A stretch of DNA of 36,470 nucleotides from Clostridiales bacterium (GTDB taxonomy: Bacteria; Bacillota; Clostridia; Peptostreptococcales; Acidaminobacteraceae). The notes beneath the pieces were generated by a model. It did not search any database, was not told the origin of the DNA, and saw nothing but the letters and a program-made list of their open reading frames with translations. The stretch is from contig JASUSA010000035.1 of NCBI GenBank assembly GCA_030446305.1, positions 1 to 36,470 on the forward strand, given 5' to 3'. Shown in pieces: positions 15,169 to 22,574 of this stretch (position 1 is its first letter; every line of letters starts with the position of its first letter). The position numbers and the translations under genes were made by a program.

Positions 15169-16275
15169 TTAATTTTTAATATCGCCCGTTTCTAGCCACG
15201 CTTGATTTGGTTTCAAATCAACGGAAAAAATACGGCCGTGATTTTCAGGATACTTGGATTGATGGTATTTAAAGAGCATTTCAGAATTGTATCGCCCAAC
15301 AATTTCTATTTTGCCAGTTTCGTGGCTCATACAGAATTTAATGCGTTTGCTGTGGCCATTCATAAGCTTTCGCGCATTTTTAACAATGTCAAATGCTTGG
15401 TCAAGCGGTAATTGAAACTGGTTTTTTACCCCTTTTACAGGGCGACACTGGAAAATATAATAGGGGACAATGCCATGCTTGACAAGTCTGTTTTGCAAAT
15501 TGGCCATTGTATTTGGATGGTCATTGACACCTTTGAGCAGTACTGTCTGATTATTGATGATTACATTGTGTGCAAGGAGTTGATTGACGGCGCCAACGGC
15601 CTCGTCTGTTAACTCTTTCGGATGGTTGAATTGTGTGACGACGTAAATGCGTTTTTTTTCGGAATACTTTTTAAGCAGTTCCAGAAGTTTTTGATCTGAA
15701 GTGATACGCTCCGGAAATACAACCGGTGTTCGCGTTCCAAACCGGATAAAATCCAAATGCGGAATTTCGGTGAGTTCCTTTAAATAGCTTTCGATAAGAT
15801 CGGTTTCGAGAAGAAATGCGTCACCGCCGGTAATGAGGACATTGTTGATGGTTTCGTGAGATTGGATGTAGTTGACGGCATCCTTAATAAAAGAGAGTGT
15901 CTCGGTATTTGACGTTCCGACGAGACGTTTTCGGAAGCAGTGTCTGCAATACATAGCGCATTTGTTAGTGGATAAGATCAGTGCTGTTTGTTCGTACTTG
16001 TGTTGAAGCCCCTTCATTTTCGTATTCTGTGATTCGCCGCTGGTATCGAATGTGCCGTCCATATCAAATTCATTAATGGTCGGGATGGCCATTTTTCGAA
16101 TAGGATCGTACGGATCATTGACATCAATCAGATTGAGATAATACTGCGTGGATGAAATGGGAAATTTCTTTGCGATTTTCCGATAGGACAGGACTTCCTC
16201 TTCGGACATTGGCAAAAAATCGCGAAGCGAATCAACAGAGTGGATGTTTGACTTTAAGCTGTCTTTCCAGGACAT
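15169..16275 (-). CDS. Short KamA-family radical SAM protein (lysine 2,3-aminomutase-like)
   Basis: A 368-residue radical SAM, PLP-type aminomutase relative. The iron-sulfur cysteines are C106, C110 and C113 in CAMYCRHC. Other KamA-like stretches are NNVLITGGDAFLL, FGTRTPVVFPERIT, NQTVLLKGVND and YYIFQCRPVKG. It is shorter than canonical lysine 2,3-aminomutase (about 416). Where KamA has the VVDAPGGGGK segment, with the PLP lysine and a substrate aspartate, this protein has SHETGKIEIVG, which keeps a lysine but not the aspartate. So lysine may not be the substrate; a different amino acid or a protein-bound residue is possible. AAGGAGG precedes the ATG. A perfect TATAAT lies 60 bases upstream. 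Confidence 0.82.
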   Translation of the reverse strand: MSWKDSLKSNIHSVDSLRDFLPMSEEEVLSYRKIAKKFPISSTQYYLNLIDVNDPYDPIRKMAIPTINEFDMDGTFDTSGESQNTKMKGLQHKYEQTALILSTNKCAMYCRHCFRKRLVGTSNTETLSFIKDAVNYIQSHETINNVLITGGDAFLLETDLIESYLKELTEIPHLDFIRFGTRTPVVFPERITSDQKLLELLKKYSEKKRIYVVTQFNHPKELTDEAVGAVNQLLAHNVIINNQTVLLKGVNDHPNTMANLQNRLVKHGIVPYYIFQCRPVKGVKNQFQLPLDQAFDIVKNARKLMNGHSKRIKFCMSHETGKIEIVGRYNSEMLFKYHQSKYPENHGRIFSVDLKPNQAWLETGDIKN

Positions 16276-16307
16276 TTATACCTCCTTTATTTAGTTTTAA
16301 GGGTTAT

Positions 16308-16342
16308 AGTATTAGCTATACTTAACTCGCAACACTATTATA
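16308..16342 (-). promoter_or_regulatory. Promoter -10 and small inverted repeat before the KamA-family gene
   Basis: Minus-strand TATAAT (16342-16337), without a good -35. Just downstream is AGTAT/ATACT (16308-16312 and 16318-16322), a short inverted repeat around AGCT that could be an operator in the untranslated leader. Confidence 0.4.
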
Positions 16343-16366
16343 TCATATAGACTTATGTTTAAAAAG

Positions 16367-17473
16367 TTAAAAATTGCCATATTCTCCTAATATCATTGCA
16401 TCGATGAGCTCAAGTGTTGCGCTGATATTATAACTGCGCTTGAGCGCTGCAACATTTTGTTTTAAAAGTTTAAAGAATCGATCGTCATCGTGGATCTGAC
16501 TTAAAATAAACATGAGGTTTTCGCCGTTGCGAATGCGAAGTGCCGCACCAGCACTCAGTAAAAACTCGGTATTTTCCTCTTCCTGTCCCGGCATGGCAAA
16601 TGGAATGAGCAACGGCAATTCCTTGGCGATGGCTTCACTGGTGGTCAAGCCGCCGGGTTTGGTGACGATAACGTGTGCGCGGTCCATTAAAAGATCAACT
16701 TTTTCCACAAAGCCATGTATTTCAAAACGGCCGGTTTCGATATCGGCAGCGTATTGTTTTTCGAGATTCTTGAGCAAATGATTGTTGTTGCCGCATACGA
16801 CGATACATTTGAGCGGCAAAGTACTTCGACTGATATAATCCAGTATGTCATCAATAAAGTTAAGACCAATACTGCCGCTCATAATGAGCAGTGTGAAGGG
16901 GTCGATGTCACATGGTTTTGTCTCGTAGAAATTTGGTGTCAGCGGCATGCCGTAATTATAAATAATACGGCTTTTAATGCCATTTTGAATGAGAACATTT
17001 CGCGTGAGTTCCGCGCCGACGATATAGGCATTGACAAATGGATTGATGTAGCTTAAGTGCGGAAAAAAGTCTGTTACAACGGATAAATAGGGCACGCGGA
17101 TCTTGTTTTGTGCCTTTAATGTACAGATGATGTTGCTGGCCAAAAGGTGTGTGCCGATGATTAAATCGGGTTTGTAGACTTCAATGTGTGCAAGGAGCTT
17201 CGATTTGCCGACGATGTTTAGGACGTTGGAGAAGTGCTTGTTGACGAGACGGCGGTTGCTGAAGTTGTAGAGCCGGCCAAAAGTACTGGGAGAGCGAAGC
17301 GACATTTGTTTATAGGAATTGACGACGACATAATTAAGCGGCCGGTTAATTTCGCGCATAAATTGCGAAACTTGCACCGTGTGCCCATTTGCTGTGAGCA
17401 GAATTCTAAGATTATCAGCCGCTTTATCATGACCGCCGCCTGTTGATGCTGTCAGTATAATGATTCTTGCCAT
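16367..17473 (-). CDS. MGDG-synthase/UgtP-like glycosyltransferase (paralogue 3)
   Basis: A 368-residue GT28-type enzyme most like the gene at 10653. The N-terminal acceptor domain has LTASTGGGHDKAA and VVTDFFPHLSY; the nucleotide-sugar domain has MSGSIGLNF, VTKPGGLTTSEAI and MPGQEEENTE. Expected role: transfer of a hexose from UDP-sugar to a diacylglycerol-type lipid, or to an already glycosylated lipid. ATG at 17473 follows AGGAGG. It has its own promoter and is separated from the upstream uracil permease gene by a strong terminator, so it is not part of the pyrimidine unit. No PhoP-like repeat is visible upstream, unlike paralogues 1 and 2. Confidence 0.88.
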   Translation of the reverse strand: MARIIILTASTGGGHDKAADNLRILLTANGHTVQVSQFMREINRPLNYVVVNSYKQMSLRSPSTFGRLYNFSNRRLVNKHFSNVLNIVGKSKLLAHIEVYKPDLIIGTHLLASNIICTLKAQNKIRVPYLSVVTDFFPHLSYINPFVNAYIVGAELTRNVLIQNGIKSRIIYNYGMPLTPNFYETKPCDIDPFTLLIMSGSIGLNFIDDILDYISRSTLPLKCIVVCGNNNHLLKNLEKQYAADIETGRFEIHGFVEKVDLLMDRAHVIVTKPGGLTTSEAIAKELPLLIPFAMPGQEEENTEFLLSAGAALRIRNGENLMFILSQIHDDDRFFKLLKQNVAALKRSYNISATLELIDAMILGEYGNF

Positions 17474-17504
17474 AAATACCTCCTCTGGATATTTTTACAA
17501 TACT

Positions 17505-17533
17505 ATTTTATAGGATTCGGGCAGCTGCCACAA
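17505..17533 (-). promoter_or_regulatory. Promoter of glycosyltransferase 3
   Basis: Minus-strand TTGTGG (17533-17528) and TAAAAT (17510-17505) with a 17-bp spacer, just after the uraA terminator and 32 bases before the ATG. Confidence 0.6.
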
Positions 17534-17537
17534 CAGA

Positions 17538-17597
17538 AAAAACATAAAAAACGATTGTCCGGATGGCTGTATCTGGACAATCGTTTTTTATGTTTTT
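17538..17597 (-). terminator. Strong terminator of the uracil permease gene
   Basis: Perfect 23-bp arms (17538-17560 and 17575-17597) with a 14-nt loop. The core is ACGATTGTCC/GGACAATCGT, flanked by A and T tracts, so it should also work in the opposite direction. Confidence 0.92.
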
Positions 17598-17625
17598 GCG
17601 CTGAAATTTTAGTGCTGAATTGCTG

Positions 17626-18867
17626 TTACGCGTTTGATCGTTCGCCAATAACCGCATTCAGAATAACGCCGCAAAGTGCTGCGAGGCTTAATCCTGAAAG
17701 GGAAACAAATGTCCCGGGAATTGGCAGTGAAATAGCGACTGCCGGCAGGTATGTCGGTGACAGGCCGAGAAAGATGATAACAGCCATAATTAAAATGTTT
17801 TTGGCATTCATTTGAACGGCATTGTCTTTAATCGTTTTGAAGCCAATTAAGGCGATCATGGAAAAGAGCATTAAACTAATACCGCCCATGACGGCCGTTG
17901 GAATGGAATTGAGCACGCCGCCGAGTTTGCCGATCAGGCTGAGCACAATGGCAAAGACAGCTGCAATTCTTAAAATAACGGGATTGTAGTTCTTGGTAAT
18001 CGCGAGAACACCTGTGTTTTCACCATAAGTGGTATTGGCTGGGCCGCCGATAAAGCCGGCAAACATCGTTGCAAGGCCATCACCCAGCAACGTACGGTGC
18101 AAACCTGGATCCTGAACAAAGTTCTTGCCAACAACGGTACCATTTGTCGTGATGTCGCCAATATGCTCCATGAAAACTGCCAGCACAACGGGTGCAATCA
18201 CAAATATTGCTTCGGCAGAGAACTTTGGCAGTGAAAAAGCCGGTATCGATAGGAAGGAAGCAGACGTTATCACACTTGTATCCACTTGCCCAAGCGCCAG
18301 CGATATAAGGTAGCCCGTCAAAACACCGATGAGGATTGCCAACTGTTTGATAAAGCCTTTGCCGAGAAAATTGATGCCCAGTGCTGTTGCAAGCGTAATA
18401 GCAGCAATGACAAAGTTTGCCTGTGCCATGCCGAATGCCGTTGGCACGAGGTTGAGACCGATGACAATAATCATAGGGCCCACTACTCTAGGCGGAAGAA
18501 ATGCTTTGATCTTATCGGCGCCAATGGTTTTTACCAAAAACGACAGCAGGACATAAATAAATCCGGCTACGATAATACCCCCTTGGGCATAAGCCAGATC
18601 ACCTGCATACATTTCTTTAACTTGTAAGATCAATGGAATAAAAGCGAATGAAGAACCAAGAAATACGGGTACTTTGAAATCTGTACAGAAATGAAAAATA
18701 AGTGTACCGCAACCTGCGGCAAAGAGTGCGACGGATGGATTAAAACCGGTTAAAATAGGAACGAGCACGGTTGCGCCGAACATGGCGATTAAGTGCTGGA
18801 GCCCTAAAACAAAGCTTTTGTAATCTTTTAGTGTTTCGGTTGTGCCGACCATCGTGTTTGTAGACAT
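17626..18867 (-). CDS. uraA: Uracil permease (UraA/PyrP, NCS2 family)
   Basis: A 413-residue nucleobase transporter of the NCS2 family with 12-14 membrane segments; it should import uracil by proton symport for salvage. Family features include the N-terminal [17 protein letters not shown], the VFMEHIGDI segment with its transport glutamate, and [17 protein letters not shown] with the second glutamate. The open frame continues to 18933, but the ATG at 18867 follows GGGAGG and gives the normal N terminus; the upstream part is attenuator RNA. Xanthine relatives exist, but the PyrR-binding leader points to uracil. It has its own promoter and a very strong terminator. Confidence 0.92.
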   Translation of the reverse strand: MSTNTMVGTTETLKDYKSFVLGLQHLIAMFGATVLVPILTGFNPSVALFAAGCGTLIFHFCTDFKVPVFLGSSFAFIPLILQVKEMYAGDLAYAQGGIIVAGFIYVLLSFLVKTIGADKIKAFLPPRVVGPMIIVIGLNLVPTAFGMAQANFVIAAITLATALGINFLGKGFIKQLAILIGVLTGYLISLALGQVDTSVITSASFLSIPAFSLPKFSAEAIFVIAPVVLAVFMEHIGDITTNGTVVGKNFVQDPGLHRTLLGDGLATMFAGFIGGPANTTYGENTGVLAITKNYNPVILRIAAVFAIVLSLIGKLGGVLNSIPTAVMGGISLMLFSMIALIGFKTIKDNAVQMNAKNILIMAVIIFLGLSPTYLPAVAISLPIPGTFVSLSGLSLAALCGVILNAVIGERSNA

Positions 18868-18900
18868 AAAAAAACCTCCCTTAATTGATTTCAAAATTGG

Positions 18901-18939
18901 GAGAAGATGATTATCTTCTCTTTTCAGCCTCACAGGACC
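18901..18939 (-). promoter_or_regulatory. PyrR-binding element and attenuator hairpin
   Basis: On the minus strand the leader contains GGTCCTGTGAGGCT (18939-18926), matching the PyrR RNA-binding consensus ARUCCNGNGAGGYU at 13 of 14 positions. A hairpin GAGAAGAT/ATCTTCTC (18920-18901) follows, then CCCAATTTT before the ribosome binding site. In known systems UMP-bound PyrR stabilises the anti-antiterminator and lowers pyr gene expression. The hairpin's T tract is weak, so control may be partly translational. Confidence 0.85.
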
Positions 18940-18992
18940 AAATTAAAAAGTGCTGCATACTGACGGACAGTAGCGTGATTTAATTCCAAAAA

Positions 18993-19021
18993 AATATATC
19001 ACAGATGGTGCTTTGACGCAA
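18993..19021 (-). promoter_or_regulatory. Promoter of uraA
   Basis: Minus-strand TTGCGT (19021-19016) and TATATT (18998-18993) with a 17-bp spacer. This places the PyrR element within the first 60 bases of the transcript. Confidence 0.65.
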
Positions 19022-19112
19022 TGACAGAAAATGGAATATGTCCTGCTGTGTCAGACAAGTTTGTGTAGTTTGTCTATAGGGTGGATTGATGTGACCGGGA
19101 CATCAACAATTG

Positions 19113-19121
19113 TGCTATAAT
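19113..19121 (+). promoter_or_regulatory. Extended -10 promoter of the thioesterase gene
   Basis: TGCTATAAT with a perfect TATAAT (19116-19121), 40 bases before the ATG; no clear -35. Confidence 0.6.
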
Positions 19122-19160
19122 GGGTAATAGAACTGTATTTACAGGAGGCAGAAGCATTTT

Positions 19161-19940
19161 ATGGGCAAACAATATGTAAAAAAGTATGAAATAAACACCG
19201 TTGATTTTGATGAGAATCACCGTTTGAGGGCAATAACAATTATAAACTTTCTACAAGACATTTCGACGCGTCATTATTGGCATGCACTAACGGAAAGTGG
19301 TGTCGACGATGCCGATGGCTTTTGGGTGATTGTCGAATGGGATGTAAACGTGCATTATTATCCCGAACGCGCTCAATTTGTTACGGTGACGACAGAACCC
19401 GTTTACTTTCGTAAATTTATCGCCTACAGGCGCTATACAATTGTTGACGAAATGGGTAGAAGTGTGGCAACCGCGATGAGCAAATGGGCATACATGAGCC
19501 TTGCCATTCGAAAGCAGGCCAATATTCCCGCTGAGATTTACGATGTCTTTGGCGTTTCAAAAGATGCGGAAAAGCCGCCAAAACTTCAAAAGGCAGTACA
19601 GCCGGAAGTTGATCCGATTGTTTGCCATCATCAGGTGGGCTACAATGACATTGATGTGAATGGACACGTTAATAATGGCGCCTATTTTCACTGGCTGATG
19701 AATGCAATTCCCGAATCAATGAAAGCAGCACGACAGCCAAGTGTCATTCAAATTCACTATCGACAGGAAGTTTTTAAAGGAGCGGATGTCGTCTTGTCGC
19801 TGTATGCGTCACCTGAACAGCAACTGTCTGTTGAGACAAACAGCAAGGCCGACGCGACGGCGCAAAAAAATGACAGCGCGCTCCTGGCAGATATTTGTGA
19901 AGGGGACCGCGTTGCCGTTCAATGTGTGTTGGGCTGGTAA
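19161..19940 (+). CDS. Acyl-ACP thioesterase (FatA/FatB-like)
   Basis: A 259-residue double-hotdog thioesterase that releases free fatty acid from acyl carrier protein. The first hotdog starts with KKYEINTVDFDENHRLR and contains the long helix region ITIINFLQDISTRHYW. The second carries HHQVGYNDIDVNGHVNN, where the D-x-N-x-H-x-N arrangement supplies the catalytic residues. The length matches bacterial members. AGGAGG lies 12 bases before the ATG, a little long but acceptable. It is convergent with the MATE gene, with four bases between the stops. In a clostridial cell it may feed fatty-acid exchange or lipid turnover, which fits with the lipid genes nearby, though the link is only by position. 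Confidence 0.85.
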   Translation: MGKQYVKKYEINTVDFDENHRLRAITIINFLQDISTRHYWHALTESGVDDADGFWVIVEWDVNVHYYPERAQFVTVTTEPVYFRKFIAYRRYTIVDEMGRSVATAMSKWAYMSLAIRKQANIPAEIYDVFGVSKDAEKPPKLQKAVQPEVDPIVCHHQVGYNDIDVNGHVNNGAYFHWLMNAIPESMKAARQPSVIQIHYRQEVFKGADVVLSLYASPEQQLSVETNSKADATAQKNDSALLADICEGDRVAVQCVLGW

Positions 19941-19944
19941 TCGT

Positions 19945-21309
19945 TTAGGTTTGGATGAGACGCTTTGCCCACTTGTTGGACTTGACGCGGGGCAGCCCAA
20001 GCAGCGCCTTTGATATTTCTTCAATGCCAATAAAGCCTGCGACATAATAAACGGGGAGCTTTAGATAAAAACCGCAGAAAAAGGCAGTGGGAACGCCGAT
20101 CAGCCAAACGCAGGAAAGTTCCAACAGCATTGAGTAGACGGTGTCGCCGCCGCTGCGAAGTGTGCCGATGATGACAATGGTATTGTAGAATCTAAAAGGT
20201 GTCAAAAATGCAAGCACCCTCAGTGTTTTGATTGTCGCTGTGTAACCGGCGGCTGTCAGGTTAAAAAGCCTTGGAATGGCAAATGGCGATAATGCAAAGA
20301 CAACAATGGCGACGAGAATGCCGCAGATTGTTGATAGCGCCAAAAATTTGTGGTTAAACTGGATGGCATCTTCGATTTCACCGGCGCCGAGCTTGTTGCC
20401 TAACATGACCATGGCAGCATTGCCAAGTCCCATACTGATAACGAAGAAAAGACTGTTAATCATATTTGAAATCTGTATGGAAGCCATCTCCATGGTTCCC
20501 ATATGTGCATATACATAAGCGTATGTCGTCATGCCAAGTGCCCAGAATCCCTCGTTGATAATGACGGGAAGTGCCGTTTTTAAAATGTGCTGAAACGTTG
20601 AGCGCTTTGCCTTTAAAAAATCGGACAGTGTCACTGCTAAATGCGGAATGCCGCGGTAAATGCCGTTTAGGATGATGATGCACTCAATGATCCGCGCAAT
20701 GAGTGTTGCAATGGCAGCGCCGCGTACACCGAGGACCGGAAAGCCAAAGAGGCCAAAGATCAGGAGGGCATTAAGGCCTGTATTGATGAGGAGCGAGATG
20801 ACGCTTGCCTTCATCGGCAATTTAGCATGGCCAATGCCGCGCGTTGAAAAGCCAAAGGCAAAACTGACGGCGGTCAAAAGGTAACTGAAGCTGACAATGC
20901 GCAAATACGGTGCGCCAACGGCAATGAGGTCGGTATCACCGGAGATCAGTGTCAAGAATTGTTCCGGCAGTGCAAAGGCAATCATAAAGAACACTGCTGA
21001 GACAATTAAGCCGATGGTTAGTGCAACGACCATGACATCTCTGAGGCGGTCGTAGTTTTTATTGCCCCAGTACTGCGAAATAAAAATACTGACACCGCTG
21101 TACGTGCCAAATAAAATGAGTGTCATCAAGAAAAACAGTTGGTTTGCCAGACCGACTGCGGCAATACTCGTTGCGCCCAATTGTCCGATCATGACATTGT
21201 CCACGAGATTCAAAGAGGACGAAATGGCATTTTGAACGGCAATGGGAATTGCTGTATTAAAAAGAAGCGTATAGAATTCGCGATTATCTTTGTAGCCTAA
21301 AAAAGACAT
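19945..21309 (-). CDS. MATE-family efflux transporter
   Basis: A 454-residue multidrug and toxic-compound extrusion protein with about 12 membrane segments in two homologous halves. The N terminus (IPIAVQNAISSSLNLVDNVMIGQLG) and the middle LINEGFWALGMTTYAYVY segment are typical of NorM/DinF relatives. It probably exports cationic compounds by sodium or proton antiport. GGAGGC precedes the ATG. No terminator separates it from the convergent thioesterase gene, so transcripts may overlap. A perfect -10 lies about 100 bases upstream. Confidence 0.92.
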   Translation of the reverse strand: MSFLGYKDNREFYTLLFNTAIPIAVQNAISSSLNLVDNVMIGQLGATSIAAVGLANQLFFLMTLILFGTYSGVSIFISQYWGNKNYDRLRDVMVVALTIGLIVSAVFFMIAFALPEQFLTLISGDTDLIAVGAPYLRIVSFSYLLTAVSFAFGFSTRGIGHAKLPMKASVISLLINTGLNALLIFGLFGFPVLGVRGAAIATLIARIIECIIILNGIYRGIPHLAVTLSDFLKAKRSTFQHILKTALPVIINEGFWALGMTTYAYVYAHMGTMEMASIQISNMINSLFFVISMGLGNAAMVMLGNKLGAGEIEDAIQFNHKFLALSTICGILVAIVVFALSPFAIPRLFNLTAAGYTATIKTLRVLAFLTPFRFYNTIVIIGTLRSGGDTVYSMLLELSCVWLIGVPTAFFCGFYLKLPVYYVAGFIGIEEISKALLGLPRVKSNKWAKRLIQT

Positions 21310-21408
21310 GATGCCTCCGGGGGTGTCCTTGCCGATTTATTTACGTCGCGATCTCAGCGCCTTAAAGCACGTATACTCGGACGTATGATGCAATTACTTA
21401 GTATCTCT

Positions 21409-21414
21409 ATTATA
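21409..21414 (-). promoter_or_regulatory. Candidate -10 of the MATE gene
   Basis: Minus-strand TATAAT at 21414-21409 with a poor -35 (ACGACT). The near-palindrome CGTTTAAATAAACG (21435-21448) overlaps the upstream part and could be an operator. Confidence 0.45.
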
Positions 21415-21848
21415 GCGGAAGATGAGTGAAAAGTCGTTTAAATAAACGTCAAATATTAATGCCATAAGCTGTGAAACCGCTGAACAGCGCATCAATGGTT
21501 TATTAATAGAGGGTTTCAATGACGGTTGACATGTTGCTAATAACGGCTGAACTCAGATGTTCATATGCTGAAAAAGTGATAAAGAATATGATGTCTCACA
21601 TATTTTAGAGGGTATTTAGCGAATAATTAAGGTTTTATGTTGTCATAGGGGAACGAAATAATATACAATAAAAGCGATTAGCTACCTAAGGGAATTGCAC
21701 AATCGCCTTTGCGTTGATCTTTTGCTGCCATATGGTGTATTTCAGTTATACGGAAGAGATGCGCATTGTGATACAAGGATTAAAATTGAGAAGACGCAAT
21801 TTCCTCACCTTTCAAAATTAATTACAAATATCGAAAAAGGTGGATACA
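21415..21848. other. Long gene-free region before phoP
   Basis: I see no gene in this stretch. The best plus-strand promoter is TTGTCA (21640-21645) and TACAAT (21664-21669) with an 18-bp spacer, leaving a leader of about 170 bases. The leader has GCGATT/AATCGC arms (21674-21679 and 21700-21705). Two TTGACA-like words, including one near 21527, have no matching -10. No clear PhoP hexamer array is visible. Confidence 0.5.
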
Positions 21849-22547
21849 ATGAACAAATATAAAGTATTGATTGTCGATGATGAAATTCACATCTTGGAAT
21901 TGCTCCGATACAATTTGGAGAGCAATGGTTTTGAAGTCGTTGAGGCTGAAACCGGTGAACAGGCATTGAAAATTATTGAATCACAGGCGCTGGACTGCAT
22001 ACTGCTTGATTTAATGCTGCCGGGCATCGACGGTATTGAAGTGCTTCGAAAGTTGAGACAGTCTGAAAAGGCATCGTTGCCGGTTATGATGCTGACGGCA
22101 AAAAATGAGGAAATTGATGCGGTCATCGGACTTGAAATGGGCGCTGATGATTATGTGGGCAAACCGTTTAGAACGCGTGAACTCATTTCAAGAGTCAAGG
22201 CGATCATTCGCAGAAGCGAAGCACGCAAGGTCGAAACGCAGGTTTCGAACATCATCAACCAAGAAGGACTGATTATTAATTTGGAAACACATCAAATTTT
22301 TAAAGACGGCAATGAAATCTTTTTAACGCTGAAAGAATTTGAACTCCTCGAAAAACTTATGAAAACACCGGGGCGCGTCTTCACAAGAGACGAATTGCTC
22401 GAATCCATCTGGGGCTATGACTACATTGGTGAAACGCGAACAGTCGATGTTCATATTCGACAATTGCGTAAAAAAATTGAAAAAGATGATAAAAATCCTG
22501 AACTCATTTTGACGGTTCGCGGCATTGGCTACAAGTTTAAACAATAA
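21849..22547 (+). CDS. phoP: Phosphate response regulator PhoP/PhoB
   Basis: A 232-residue OmpR-family regulator. The receiver domain has VDDE, the phospho-acceptor aspartate in CILLDLMLPGIDG, LTAKN and YVGKPF. The winged helix has LTLKEFELLEKLM, RVFTRDELLESIWG and RTVDVHIRQLRKKIE, then VRGIGYKF. The frame is open from GTG at 21840, but AAGGTGG lies five bases before the ATG at 21849. It is followed by a PAS-containing kinase and the pst operon, which makes the assignment as the phosphate-starvation regulator firm. Once phosphorylated it should activate pstS through the hexamer array at 24545-24576. Confidence 0.93.
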   Translation: MNKYKVLIVDDEIHILELLRYNLESNGFEVVEAETGEQALKIIESQALDCILLDLMLPGIDGIEVLRKLRQSEKASLPVMMLTAKNEEIDAVIGLEMGADDYVGKPFRTRELISRVKAIIRRSEARKVETQVSNIINQEGLIINLETHQIFKDGNEIFLTLKEFELLEKLMKTPGRVFTRDELLESIWGYDYIGETRTVDVHIRQLRKKIEKDDKNPELILTVRGIGYKFKQ

Positions 22548-22574
22548 GACATTGACGATAAGGAGATTGCGAAT

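Noticed and set aside
16367..17473. MurG, the peptidoglycan glycosyltransferase
   Set aside because: The C-terminal KPGG region is shared, but the N-terminal acceptor domain and the GQE..ENTE segment are those of the diacylglycerol glycosyltransferase group, and no mur gene is nearby.
21527..21532. TTGACA as promoter of phoP
   Set aside because: No -10-like hexamer lies 16-18 bp downstream; the TTGTCA/TACAAT pair at 21640-21669 is better placed.
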